Counted from the first letter of the stretch, positions 20,903 to 31,522 are shown. The stretch: 64,000 nucleotides of DNA from Prostheceraeus crozeri (GCA_907163375.1 CAJQUW010010273.1:62001-126000), one strand, 5' to 3'. Numbers and translations are program-made. Notes: a model not told the origin generated them from the sequence alone.

Positions 20903-20952
20903 AAATAATCTGAATTTTGGCACTTCCTCGACCAAAATGATGCTCTCAAATA
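20903..20952. repeat. 50-bp direct repeat flanking the LINE (3' side)
   Basis: This segment (AAATAATCTGAATT through ATGCTCTCAAATA) recurs at 26319-26368 with two mismatches. The two copies bracket the LINE exactly, so they look like an unusually long target-site duplication. Confidence 0.8.
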
Positions 20953-21383
20953 ATATCATCATCATAAGCCGTTGTCGTCCCACTGCTGGGTGAAGGCCTC
21001 TCCTTTCCTCCTCCATCGAATGCGATCTTGTGCCAGTCTCCTGCAGTTGTCTCCTCCAGTTTTCGTGTAACTCGTCTCTCCACCTTGCCAATGGACACCC
21101 TTTTCCTCATTTCTTCTCGAGATGTCCACTCCGTCAGCGTCTTAGTCCATCTTTCGTCCTTGAATCTCATCACATGACCAGCCCATCTCCATTTTGACTC
21201 TTTAGCTGTTCTTATAATGTCTCGAACTTTTGTTTGACTTCGAATCCACATGTTTGTTTTTCGGTCTCTTTTTGTTATTCCCAACATCAGTCTTTCCATG
21301 GCTCTTTGTGTCACCAATAGCTTTTGTTCCATTTTCCTAGTAAGCGTCCACGTTTCACATCCATATGACATGGCTGGGAGCAT
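20946..21383 (-). pseudogene. LINE C-terminal domain remnant
   Basis: The frame holds SYGCETWTLTRKMEQKLLVT, MLGITKRDRKTNMWIR and KWRWAGHVMRFKDERWTKTL. These are conserved landmarks of the region after the reverse transcriptase in RTE/CFDP2-type LINEs. It is the longest surviving piece of the LINE and reaches its 3' end. Confidence 0.75.
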
Positions 21384-21631
21384 GCATTAGTTGAAGATCT
21401 TCTTCCTCAGACAGATCGGGATTTTGTCATTTTTAAAAGTTTCGTAATGTTTTGGAAAGTTTGTCCATCCTTGGTGACATCGTCCACGTATTTCTGGTGT
21501 GATGTTATTGGGTCACACTTCTTGACCTGAGTAGACGCACCTGTCTACCTCATCGATTTCTTCGTCCTTTAGGATAACCCGCCTTTTGGTAAAATTGTTG
21601 CTCATTTCTTTAGTCTTCGTTATATGAAATT

Positions 21632-21823
21632 TTAGGCCGCTTTTTGCGCTAACCCAACCGTGTTCAGTTGGTTTAACATTTCTTGGATCTCGTCACAGGC
21701 ATTTGCAATAAGGACTACATCATCTGAAAATTTCAGATGATTCAGTTTTCTACCGTCCATGTTTATCCCAAAGTCATTCCAGTTTATCTTTCGGAATATG
21801 TTTTCTAAGTGTCTGCAAATCAT
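21632..21823 (-). pseudogene. LINE reverse transcriptase catalytic remnant
   Basis: Contains LNHLKFSDDVVLIANACDEI, the box with the two catalytic aspartates (FSDD in place of the usual YADD or FADD). It is flanked by disrupted frame on both sides. It lies between the Penelope insertion and the C-terminal remnant, as expected for the minus-strand order. Confidence 0.7.
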
Positions 21824-22189
21824 TTCAGAGATTAGGGGTCACCTTGTCTAACTCCTCTTTCGATTTTGATCTTTTCGGTCTGCATATGGTCGTCCAAAGT
21901 TATTTCACACGTGGCTTCATTGTAAGTAGCTTGAAGTGTTTCAATGAGGGTCTTCTCAACGCATTATTCTTTCAAAACTTCCATCACTGATGACATTTCC
22001 ACTGAGTCGAAGGCTTTTTCATAGTCCACAAACGCCAAACATACTGGAATTTGGTATTTCGTTGTCTTTTTGATCAGCTGATTCATTGTGTGGATATTGT
22101 TGAAAAGCCTTTCATAAATCCAGCTTGATCGAATGTTTGATTTTCCTGACGTCGATTTGCCATTCTGTTTGAAAGGAATTTTTATGAAT

Positions 22190-22203
22190 GCTTTGAACGT
22201 GTA
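22190..22203. repeat. Target-site duplication of the Penelope insertion (left)
   Basis: GCTTTGAACGTGTA here and GCTTTGTACGTGTA at 23985-23998 differ by one base and bracket the inverted Penelope insertion inside the LINE. Confidence 0.7.
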
Positions 22204-22502
22204 TGATTTAAGTTGTGGAGCCAGGGTAAATCAGATGTTCGGTTGTGAAAAACGCAAGTTATGCCAAATTACGATGCATTTCGCTTACCACTGGTGACCA
22301 TGCTTACTGGTGGTAAGCGAAAGTTAAAAAAGCAAGATATTCAGCGGATACCAAATATTTATTATATAAATTTTCCAATATTTCGCCTTACGGCTTTATC
22401 AAGGCACAATAGAAACAGAGAGAATGGCGAGGTATTTATAGAAGGACTACATGTAAAAAGAGTTCACAGCTCACAGCAGGGTGCACACAGGCTAAGAGCA
22501 AG

Positions 22503-23192
22503 CTATATGGAAAAGTCAACATGACGTCCATGACAGCCGTTCATCAACATGCCGTCGTGGCGACTGATGTAGAGAGCTTCCAATGCTCTTCTCTTTTGAG
22601 TATTACTCAAGCCTCGATGTACTATCGACCAGCGAACGTGAGATTCAGGCGACGAGGTGCTGTGCTTCTCCACGAAATGTTGATGTACAGCACTGCTGTC
22701 CTGAGAAAAATGCTCTCGAAGACGCGATTTAATGCAGCGGCTTGTTTCACCTATGTATACGGCATCACATTCCGTACATACGATTTTATAAATCAGATTC
22801 TTATAATAACACCGATTCGCATGCTCTCCGATGCTGCAGGTCTCACAGTTGTCATTGCATGTTAATCTCTGTTTCGGAGGATGAAATATCTTGCGTAGGG
22901 ATTTACCAGAATCAAAGTATAGTGTCACATATTCCGAGAGAGATGATCTTAGCACATTGTTGATCATCCGCCGCTTTGAAACTTCATCAACAAATGGACA
23001 ACGAATAAATATACGACCATCATTATCCTTCTTAGCGGTCCGACTAGGCTTGTTATAATATTGCCATTGTATTTTTCGTATGTAACGAGATGGATATCCA
23101 TTCTTCCTCAGTCGATCAATTACCAGATTCCTGGAGTATTTTCTGTTATCGTAAGTAGTCGATCGTGCGTCTATTTGTTGATGAAGTTTCAA
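22503..23192 (-). pseudogene. Penelope C-terminal GIY-YIG region (left arm)
   Basis: A 229-residue frame with the linker before the endonuclease (KKDNDGRIFIRCPFVDEVSK), a Cys cluster (CNDNCETCSIGEHANRCYYK) and a GIY-YIG domain (YKIVCTECDAVYIGET, then SRLREHFS). The reverse transcriptase itself is absent, because this is a 5'-truncated copy. The C-terminal tail ends in HGRHVDFSI. Confidence 0.75.
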
Positions 23193-23665
23193 AGCGGCGG
23201 ATGATCAACAATGTGCTAAGATCATCTCTCTCGGAATATGTGACACTATACTTTGATTCTGGTAAATCCCTACGCAAGATATTTCATCCTCCGAAACAGA
23301 GATTAACATGCAATGACAACTGTGAGACCTGCAGCATCGGAGAGCATGCGAATCGGTGTTATTATAAGAATCTGATTTATAAAATCGTATGTACGGAATG
23401 TGATGCCGTATACATAGGTGAAACAAGCCGCTGCATTAAATCGCGTCTTCGAGAGCATTTTTCTCAGGACAGCAGTGCTGTACATCAACATTTCGTGGAG
23501 AAGCACAGCACCTCGTCGCCTGAATCTCACGTTCGCTGGTCGATAGTACATCGAGGCTTGAGTAATACTCAAAAGAGAAGAGCAGTGGAAGCTCTCTACA
23601 TCAGTCGCCACGACGGCATGTTGATGAACGGCTGTCATGGACGTCATGTTGACTTTTCCATATAG
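23165..23665 (+). pseudogene. Penelope GIY-YIG region (right arm)
   Basis: A 166-residue frame with the same residues as the left arm from FVDEVSKRRMINNVLRSS to the end, apart from about one substitution (ALEA to AVEA). It is truncated earlier at its 5' side than the left copy. It is a mirrored duplicate and not a second gene. Confidence 0.75.
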
Positions 23666-23984
23666 CTTGCTCTTAGCCTGTGTGCACCCTGCTGTGAACT
23701 GTGAACTCTTTTTACATGTAGTCCTTCTATAAATACCTCGCCATTCTCTCTGTTTCTATTGTGCCTTGATAAAGCCGTAAGGCGAAATATTGGAAAATTT
23801 ATATAATAAATATTTGGTATCCGCTGAATATCTTGCTTTTTTAATCATTACTACCGGATACGTGGAAAAAGCTCTCTGGATCAGGTAAGCGAAAGGCATA
23901 GCTTGCGTTTTTACAGCCGAACATCTGATTTACCCTGTCTCCACAGCTTAAATCATATTCATGGCACAGGGTTTATTCAAGCAA

Positions 23985-23998
23985 GCTTTGTACGTGTA
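23985..23998. repeat. Target-site duplication of the Penelope insertion (right)
   Basis: GCTTTGTACGTGTA, the partner of 22190-22203. LINE sequence resumes here with the reverse-transcriptase region. Confidence 0.7.
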
Positions 23999-24063
23999 GC
24001 TGAGAAGACTTATCGGTCTATAGTAACTCAAATCTTTAGTATCACCTTTCTCGTGTAGGAGAA

Positions 24064-24285
24064 TTACGTCCGCGTTGGTCCATGCTTTTGGTACGCTTGT
24101 TGATTGCAGGCAACGGGTGAACATGCCTGTAATTTGTTGATCACAGGCTGACCGCCCATTTTCAGAATTGCCGTCGAAATCTTGTCTGGGCCATGCGCTT
24201 TTCCTAACTTAATGCTGTTTAAACAATATCGAACTTCTTTCTCAAGGATGTGTGGCGTTGCGTCTTCGTTTATATAATGTTGCAA
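24064..24285 (-). pseudogene. LINE reverse transcriptase N-terminal remnant
   Basis: LEKEVRYCLNSIKLGKAHGP then DKISTAILKMGG is the familiar entry block of LINE reverse transcriptases (E-E-x-A-I, GKAxGPD). Frame is lost on either side. Confidence 0.7.
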
Positions 24286-24716
24286 GTGGTCGACGAAAAT
24301 CTAGCTGTTATATAGGTCTTGATAAAACCTTTGTATTCTCTCTGTTATTTCTTTTCTGTCGCTGATAATTGTTCTCGTTTCGTTCTTCATGTTTAAGATA
24401 TTTTCTTTCCCCTTTGAAAGTTTCCTGTTCAGCTGTTTTATACTCTCACTGTTTTCAATTGCTTTTTCACCAATTTCGTATTGTGATTTCCTAGATCATT
24501 CTTCATGTTCTTGCTTATTGTTTTGCATAATTCGGCATATTCAATTTTTTAGTCCTGTGTAGACCATATTTTTTCATTTCCCTTCCCTCCTTTATTAACA
24601 TTTGGGTTTTGATGGTAATTTTGGATAAAGTTGGTGTTCTATTTTTTCTTTCAGAATATCGAATCTTGTGCTACATCTTACAAGTCTGTGATCACTGCCT
24701 GTCAAACCTGTTCAAC

Positions 24717-25371
24717 CATAGAGTAAGTATGTTAGGTAGAGTGATAACTCCGCATTTATTAAATCCCCAATGTGTATACACTTTCGATTTTATCAAATGA
24801 ACTCAAGGGAGATGCAGCCGGAACTGTTTCAAAATGTGAGATATACACATTTATGCAGTTTTGAAGAAATTACAATGGAATTGACTGATCATGATAGCAA
24901 AGCAGAAGGAAATTGTATTATTTTACAGATTGTCCGTGTCATGACAGCCCTGTAAAGGTAATATTTGTTAAATTGGCAACTCGATGACCTGCTATTGCTT
25001 TCATGAATTAGAAACTTGAAATTTCAGCCAAGAAAGCACAATAAGATGTTGGCATTTTCATGAAGACTTCCATTATAAAACGGAATCATGAAATTCCCTT
25101 GATAATCAGCATAATTTCCGCTTAGTTAGGATGCTTATTGTCAAATATTCATTACTTTTGATATCCAACTTGTTGCATACTACTTACATAGAGGAATCAT
25201 CTCGGTAGTATATAATTTGGCAAAATTTTGACTTTTTAGAACTGCTTAAATAATTTTTTGGACCACGGGAACGTAATCTCCGCAAGAAACTGAATCTTTT
25301 CATGTAAAAATTTTCATTGTATACAGATACTTTTTTGAGTCGACACTCTACCTATATATCCCTACTCTATG
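24717..25371. mobile_element. hAT-like non-autonomous element, copy 1 (in the LINE)
   Basis: The ends are CATAGAGTAAGTATG and CCCTACTCTATG, inverted copies of each other with a further GTAGAGTG/CACTCTAC pair just inside. An exact 8-bp direct repeat TGTTCAAC flanks it (24709-24716 and 25372-25379). Copy 2 lies at 27493-28311. An 8-bp duplication and CA-ends fit the hAT superfamily. No transposase is present, so it needs one supplied in trans. Confidence 0.75.
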
Positions 25372-25539
25372 TGTTCAACATTGAGGTATCTTGGAGGCGT
25401 TGTCTCTAGCGTCTGTAAGTATATGTTGTCAATTTCATTTTTTGTACTCCCCATTTGGGATTTCTCCAAGTCTATTTTCTGCTGTCTTCCTCTTTGAAGA
25501 AAGATGATGTTATCTTAAGGTCATGTAATTGTGTGAAAT

Positions 25540-26060
25540 TTAGCAGCATTTCTCCGCGTTCGTTTCTAATGTCGTAACCAAATTCGCCGAAGTTTCGTCA
25601 TTGTTCTGCTTTTTGCGAACATTAGCGTTGAAATCATCCATCACTATAGTGCATGTTGTTGTATTTTCCCCCATTGCTTTGTTCAAATCATCATGAAAAA
25701 TTTCTACATCCTCGTCTGTATAGGTGCTAGTTGGGTCATACACTTCAATAATTTTCAAAGTTTCAAAGCTTGATACTGTGATTTCGATTAGTGCTATCCT
25801 ATCTCTTTATCCTTTGTATTTGGTGATTTTATCTCATATCGCATTTTTAATCAAAAGCCAACTCCATTTCGTGAACCGGTGTGGTTTCCACTGTAGTACA
25901 TGACGTTCACCCTTTTCATTTTTATGACATGCTCTGTTGGCCTCCGAACTTCACGTAGACCGATAATATCCCATTTAATGTGTTTCGCCTCGTTTTCCAA
26001 TTTGATAAGCTTTTCGTCTGTTCTAAGAGTTCGACCACTTGAAGTTCCGATTTCCATGGA
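25540..26060 (-). pseudogene. LINE endonuclease remnant
   Basis: Two pieces in order: IKWDIIGLREVRRPTEHVIK near 25851-26057, and KIIEVYDPTSTYTDEDVEIF with TCTIVMDDFNANV near 25540-25758. These match the APE-type endonuclease of RTE LINEs, including the DFN motif. Several stops and shifts separate them. Confidence 0.75.
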
Positions 26061-26318
26061 GTGCGTATTTGAGACTGCCCGAAGATTCTTAGCACCCCTA
26101 ATTTGCCGGGTACTGGGAGCCGTTCTCTTTCATGTCAGTTCATGTGAGAAAGAGGAGGTTTGGGCAATACGTGACCGCGCTGGCCCAGTGGGAGTTGGTC
26201 ACACCTTTTCTTTTAGGGTAGGTCCCTTAGTCTTTGTGGTGCCAATCAATATCTGCAAGACAGCAGAGGACTCAATTGACAAGGCTGTCTTTTATAGAGG
26301 TCAGCTCCTCTACATCCG

Positions 26319-26368
26319 AAATAATCTGAATTGTGGCACTTCCTAGACCAAAATGATGCTCTCAAATA
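26319..26368. repeat. 50-bp direct repeat flanking the LINE (5' side)
   Basis: Partner of 20903-20952, with two mismatches over 50 bp. It borders the transposase fragment at 26370-26756. Confidence 0.8.
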
Positions 26369-26369
26369 T

Positions 26370-26756
26370 AAAAAAGTCTAGGTGTAGGCATCGAACAACA
26401 CTTCGTTGAGATACACCAACTTCGCGACTTAGGCGGCGTGTTGAGATGTTTGGATCACTTTCCACAAGCGGTTTTATCGAAGTGAAAATATCGTCTCCGA
26501 TTGCAGATATTGGGCGACCGCGACCTTCCTTACGATGGTTAATGTCACCGTACAGCAGGAATCTCTTCACCCAGCGATGAACCGTTGAAGGGACTGGTGC
26601 TTCTTCCTCAAATTCTTCGCGAAACTTGCATCTCGCCTCAGCAACGTTTTCGAATGCGACTGCCCAAGCGACAAGTTTTGCTTTCCTTTCCATACTATGA
26701 ATGAAGTTCAAATGACTTAGACCAGATTTCTTGGATGGATCAACTATCGACTTCAT
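26370..26756 (-). pseudogene. Helix-turn-helix transposase-like N-terminal fragment
   Basis: The frame carries an N-terminal helix-turn-helix array: FENVAEARCKFREEFEEEAP, STVHRWVKRFLLYGDINHRK, GRGRPISAIGDD, and then SDPNISTRRLSREVGVSQRS. The pattern (region resembling DUF4817 followed by a second HTH with the GRP linker) is seen in arthropod mariner-like transposases. The catalytic part is missing. The LINE and its long duplication lie directly downstream, so the LINE landed next to or in this older fragment. Confidence 0.55.
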
Positions 26757-27094
26757 GATTTGAATTTCAACTAGGAATAATAAAAATACTGCCCAAGCGA
26801 TATAGAACGCGATATAGAACGCGACTATAGATATAGAGCATCAATAGACGAGGAAAATCAATGGCAATTGAATACTATTTTTCGATATAATTCAGATATC
26901 GTTTTTTTTACTCACCCTGTATATAATGCATGTAATATCATTTAAACTTGAGGCTTCATTGCTTGCTCACAAGACTTCAAGGGCTAATAATCGTTCAGTA
27001 AAGGATTTCATAATTGAAAAATCAATTGATTTGACACACTCTGGTATTGCAATATGCATTGATAATTGCAAAACTTGATTGCCCTTCTTTGCAG

Positions 27095-27409
27095 GCACTT
27101 GATGACACATTGAAAAAGATGGCGAAGAAAGTGGCTGAAACATGTCCCACACAGTCTTCGATGCTGAAAATTCACAGATGTAAAAATGTTAATGGTTCAG
27201 ACAATACAGGAATTATTGTTTACTCTTCGAATACACGATTCTACAACAATTTCGTGACAAATCTGTTCCAATCCGAATTGATCCAGTATCTCATGCAAGA
27301 GGTAAAAATGGCGGAATCTGCGAACAGTGCACCTCAAGGCCTGAATTTTACCAATGGAAACTCCAGCATCAGTATTACAGGAAATCATGTGTTGGACCTC
27401 CATGACATG
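27095..27409 (+). CDS. Candidate internal host exon
   Basis: A 315-bp frame of 105 codons is open throughout. It is preceded by a polypyrimidine tract and acceptor (CCCTTCTTTGCAG) and followed by a consensus donor (GTAAGTG), so it is in phase at both ends. The peptide (ALDDTLKKMAKKVAETCPTQ to VLDLHDM) is mixed and soluble-looking, with NGSDNTGIIVYSSNTRFYNN in the middle. I do not recognise a family. No neighbouring exons can be linked within the window. This is the best candidate for host coding DNA here. Confidence 0.4.
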
Positions 27410-27492
27410 GTAAGTGTTTATTCTTCCAGCTTCATTAAATTCAATGGTTTCAAAATGTTCGATTGCAATTTCAGCAAGAGAATAGTTTGAAG

Positions 27493-28311
27493 CATAGAGT
27501 AAGTATATTAAGTAGAGTAGCAACTCAGCATTTATTAAATCCCCCAATGTACATACAGTTTCGATTATATTAAGTGAACTTGAAATGAACACAGTTGGCT
27601 ATTGTCACCAAATGTGAGATATGCAAGTTTTCGCTGTTTTGAAGAATTGCCACGGAAGTGACTGATCATGACAGTTATGCAGAAGGAATGATAGTATTCT
27701 AGAGATCCTCCGTGTTATGACAGACTTGAAGAGATAATTTTTACTGAATTGGCAATTCGATAGGTTGCTGCTACTCTCATGTTCAACCTCAAGAGTATTA
27801 AGCAACCTGCCACTGGTACAGCAATAATCAAAGACAATGATTTCAATTAGCTTTAAAAGATGCAAATGGATCCGCATCACCACTCAGATTCAAGAAATAA
27901 AACATAAATTTAGTGAATCATAAAATCATGCCGATGAAAATTGAATTAAAAACTTGAAATTTCAGCCAAGAAAGCACAATAAAATCTCGACTTAACACTT
28001 GCATTATAATGTGGTTCATGAAATTCTCTTGATAATCAGCTTAATTTCTGCTTAAATAAAATGCCTGCTAGCAGAAATTCATTCCTTTTGATATCCAAGA
28101 AGCTTCACACTACTTATATAGTGGCTTCACGTTGGTAGTATATAAACACGGGAATAATTTGCAAAAATTTGGCTTTTTCAAAACTGCTGAAATAATTTTT
28201 TGGACCGCATGAACGCAATCTCCGAAAAAAACTGAATCTTTTCAAAATAAATTTTCGTTGTATACAGATACTATCTTGAGTCGACAATCTATCTACTATA
28301 CTTACTCTACG
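27493..28311. mobile_element. hAT-like non-autonomous element, copy 2
   Basis: It begins CATAGAGTAAGTATATTA and ends TATACTTACTCTACG. An exact 8-bp repeat GTTTGAAG flanks it (27485-27492 and 28312-28319). Its body is alignable to copy 1 at 24717-25371, for example GAAATTTCAGCCAAGAAAGC and AATAATTTTTTGGACC. It is about 165 bp longer than copy 1. It lies just after the candidate exon, in the presumed intron. It is visibly diverged from copy 1, so the two insertions are old. Confidence 0.78.
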
Positions 28312-28319
28312 GTTTGAAG

Positions 28320-29303
28320 AATTTGTATCGAATTTCACAAATGACGTGTACTTGCAACTAATTTACTTTGAGGACGAAGCAGGTGTTGATAAGCAGACGA
28401 AATTTCACAGTTTCCGGATTTCCTTAACTTTGTGGTGAGGCACTGCAACACTCAACTATGCAATGTACCGGTGCCGACCGCCATGACTATTTTCTACTTC
28501 TCCACTCAGGTGGTATTCCATTATAGATGGCGCACTATTCTACAGTAGCAGCCTATTGTTGGGCTATCCAGCAATTAAAGCGTTCAAAAAAACAATGTCC
28601 GTTTACATTCTACTTTTTAAAACTATTGTTTCGCAAATTTCCATGCTAAATACCGGCAATATAAAGTACATTTGAAACAAATCAGATATTACGGCAAGTA
28701 CGGTTTAAGTTTATATAAATCAATGCCAATCAGACTTTCTCTAGGTGGCTAATGATATATGTAGAGATTCATGATTTATAAATGCTTTCATTACATCATC
28801 TGCTTCCACAAGATGGCCTCCCAATTCGAATGAAGAGTGGGAGCTCAAAATATGTAATATTTGCAATATTGTATACTGTCTTGCCCATAAATACAATGAA
28901 GAAATGGGAAGAAGGCGGGTACACAACTAGACCAAATTCCACTTATCCACTTATTCACTTTCTTGCTATGCATGAAACATGAAGGAATTATTTGGAATAT
29001 GCTGCTGATAAGCGATTTTAATGAGTAAATTTAAAAGTAGATATAGGACAGCAAAAAAGCATGCGGTGAAAAGTAGTATCCATGTACACAAGTGGGCAAA
29101 CTTTCTCTACACTGCAGCACCATCGGGTCCAAAGCAAGGTTTTTGTTATTATCTAGGAGATTAGCTACTTTTATATTATAGTCACTGATTATATGATTAA
29201 TCGACTCCTGCAATCTATTAATTACACACAATAAACCCTATAAGCAGTCATATTTCTTGGAAGGTGCCTATGCTACTTAGGTAATAGAAGTAGAAGATAA
29301 TAT
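28320..29303. other. Non-coding DNA, nothing recognised
   Basis: About 1 kb between the second MITE and the mariner-type transposon. Short frames occur but have no recognisable content. Confidence 0.4.
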
Positions 29304-31165
29304 TTTCCATAGCTGTTGTCAAACTTTCCATAGTTGATGTCAATTTCTCATTAACTCAATGTTAACAAAGAATGCATTGAAATGAAGATATCTCTATCCA
29401 TTGTTCCACAGTTGATGACAAAATTTGCATACTCGATGTCAATGTGCAGATATCTATGGTACTTGTGAAATCTAAATTTTTTCAGCGTGTAAGTCGCATT
29501 CTTGTTATATCTGTTGCATAAGGAAAGTCTATCTTTGCTGCAAGTCACTAATCATAACTTTCAAACCTGATAAATTCCAAGTTTTTTTCCCGTTAATTGT
29601 TTTTCGAAGCAACATGTCTAAACGACGAATACCTGATGTCGATCGCAATCGTTTGATAGACGCTTACATATCTGGCAAAGATTACATCGATTTGGCAGAT
29701 TCACTTAATGTGAATCAACGATCAGCTTATCGAATAATTCGTCAATATAAGCAATCAGGCAAGCGTGAAGCTTCACAATCTGGGGGTGCTCCTCCAAGAA
29801 AAATTTCTCCTGAAATGGTTAATGAACTTATTTCGTTCATTGAAACGAAACCGATGCCACGTTGGCAGAGATGAAAAACTACATATTCCAACTCCATGGA
29901 ATATCTGTAGGTATCACGACGATCATGCGTCATCTCGATGGTGCTCTCATAACATTAAAGTTGACACGAGCGGTTCCATTCCAGTGGAACTCTGATCTTG
30001 TGAAGATATAGCGCAGAGAATACGCTGAGTGGATGATGGGCGGTGGTGTTGAAAAGACACTAGTCTACACAGACGAGTGCGGTTTCAATCTGTGGACAGC
30101 CAGAACACAGGGACGATCTGCCCGCGGAAAACGAGTGGTGAGAATGGTGGAGGGCCAGCGAGGTCTGAATTTGACTGTTTGTCTCGCTGTATCATCACAA
30201 TATGGCCTCGTTCATTTCACCTTTATTGAGGGTGGAATGACAAAGGATGCATACTCATCCTTCATCAGTGAAGTTTCCTCATTATTGGAGGATGAGGAAA
30301 TTGTGATTATTCAAGACAATCACATAAAGATGTCCCACATTTTAATGATAGCCATTCTGTTTTCTCTCTTCCGCGATATTCACCATTCTTAAATATAACT
30401 GAAAATGCCATTTCTTGCCTCAAAAGTGCAGTAAAGCGCCAACTATCTTCTCCGGACGTCCAAAGATCTGTTTCAAACAACGATGTAGCTCGACAGCAGG
30501 GCATTACTCTGCAGAGACTTCGCCTGAATATTCTGAGAGACATCATTGAAAATAATTTCCATGTTATCACTCCAGCAAAATGTTCTCGATAGTTTGCGCA
30601 TTCACTAACATATATGGATTGATGTCGTGAATTTGAAGATATTTTGAGTTAGCTTTTTGAATACAATAAATTCATTTTTGAAATGCTGCCTTCTTGTATG
30701 AGACTTTGAAACAGTATCCTACGAATAGGTCCGTACATAGAATGCTTTGATTTGTTAGATGATCATTTTAAATTCGTGATTCTTTTATGGGTAATGACTG
30801 TATACATGGAAATGATGCTCGCGATGGAACAATGCTCGCGACTGTCCACTTAAAGGCATGCAAACAAATGAAAATTATGTAAAAATAGGCTATATACATA
30901 TAGAAATCTGAAGAATTTAGGGTTAATTAGCAATCTATTCGAAGAATAGCAAAGATGAATTTTTGATTTCTGCAAAAAGACTGCAAGTTAATGTCATTGC
31001 TTAGATGTACCATAGATATCTGCACATTGACATCGAGTATGCAAATTTTGTCATCAACTGTGGAACAATGGATAGAGATATCTTCATTTCAATGCATTCT
31101 TTGTTAACATTGAGTTAATGAGAAATTGACATCAACTATGGAAAGTTTGACAACAGCTATGGAAA
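29304..31165 (+). mobile_element. Mariner/IS630-type DNA transposon with 159-bp inverted ends
   Basis: Inverted repeats 29304-29462 and 31007-31165 match almost base for base (TTTCCATAGCTGTTGTCAAA to ATATCTATGGTAC). They contain internal sub-repeats of CCATAGTTGATGTCAA and CCACAGTTGATGACAA type. A single transposase gene lies between them. The exact target duplication is unclear (a TA is nearby on both sides). Confidence 0.82.
29614..30592 (+). pseudogene. Mariner/IS630-like transposase, decayed
   Basis: The N-terminus is a helix-turn-helix domain (DYIDLADSLNVNQRSAYRII, then RQYKQSGKREAS). The catalytic part shows YTDECGFNLWTARTQGRSAR (first Asp), EIVIIQDN (second Asp) and YSPFLNITENAISCLK (third acid, Glu). 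The frame is interrupted by a shift near 29850, a TAG at 30009 and a second shift near 30325, and the natural end is a TAG at 30590-30592. Length (about 320 residues in total) suits the family. It is inactive as it stands. Confidence 0.75.
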
Positions 31166-31423
31166 AAGGTATATTATTGGATAGACGCTCGTATTTACTT
31201 AAAAATTCTGCTTATTGTGGACGTGTTCAAAAGTTTTTGAAAGATAAAGTCAGTTAAGCTAGCAATTTTGACAGAACTGAGGACACTTGCGAAAAGCAAG
31301 CGGGCGCCTAAGCGTCAGCGTTTTGGTGCCTAAAATTGGACCTAAATTATTACTGATAAAAGAGGACAGCGACTACATTTGCTTAAGTCAGTGTCCGATG
31401 TCCCAAATGTATTAACTTACTTC

Positions 31424-31516
31424 TGAATGATTCGTGTTGCTTTCCATTTTTCTGTTATGAATATAGTTTTATTTTTCAGCGATTTACTGGAAGCCGAGGA
31501 ACCATTGTGTTAATTG
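31424..31516. repeat. Host repeat unit interrupted by P2 (left part)
   Basis: TGAATGATTCGTGTTGCTTT through GTGTTAATTG recurs at 53180-53273 on the far side of P2. Together with 53114-53178 this is one copy of a ~160-bp unit that was already tandemly duplicated before P2 inserted into the first copy. Confidence 0.8.
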
Positions 31517-31522
31517 CTCAAT
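31480..31522 (+). other. Possible host exon piece cut by P2
   Basis: A TTTTATTTTTCAG acceptor-like tract precedes an open frame (RFTGSRGTIVLIAQ) that would continue on the other side of P2. The duplicated copy at 53237 has the same acceptor and an open frame with mostly conservative differences. Weak evidence; family unknown. Confidence 0.2.
31517..31522. repeat. Target-site duplication of Polinton 2 (left)
   Basis: CTCAAT directly before the left end of P2, repeated at 53114-53119 directly after its right end. Confidence 0.92.

Larger units (their letters stand above)
22204..23984. mobile_element. Penelope-like element as a large inverted repeat, inside the LINE
   Basis: Two 5'-truncated Penelope 3' ends lie head to head. 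The minus-strand copy covers 22204-23192. The plus-strand copy starts at about 23174 and runs to 23984. The arms 22204-22994 and 23174-23984 are nearly identical inverted repeats separated by 179 bp of unique Penelope sequence that belongs to the longer left copy. Each copy ends with a GIY-YIG endonuclease and its 3' tail, pointing outwards. Penelope elements are known for inverted or partial tandem copies made during target-primed insertion. The near-identity of the arms suggests a single event. Confidence 0.8.
20953..26318 (-). mobile_element. RTE-like LINE, decayed, with two nested insertions
   Basis: Read on the minus strand, the element runs from an apurinic-type endonuclease (WDIIGLREVRR at 25851-26057; VYDPTSTYTDEDVEIFHDDL and IVMDDFNANV at 25540-25758). 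A reverse transcriptase follows (GKAHGPDKISTAILKMGG at 24064-24285; FSDDVVLIANACDEIQEMLN at 21632-21823). Last is the family's C-terminal tail (SYGCETWTLTRKMEQKL, WRWAGHVMRFKDERW at 20946-21383). The 3' end has a short ATGATG repeat, as in RTE elements. The coding frame is lost through many stops and shifts. A Penelope insertion (22204-23984) and a MITE (24717-25371) lie inside it. Confidence 0.8.

Noticed and set aside
22379-22407. A working hammerhead ribozyme in the Penelope copy inside the LINE
   Set aside because: Two core positions (TTGATAA in place of CTGATGA) differ at bases known to be needed, so at best it is a relic.
23165-23665. An apparent separate plus-strand GIY-YIG gene
   Set aside because: It is the mirrored arm of the minus-strand Penelope copy at 22503-23192 and not an independent gene.
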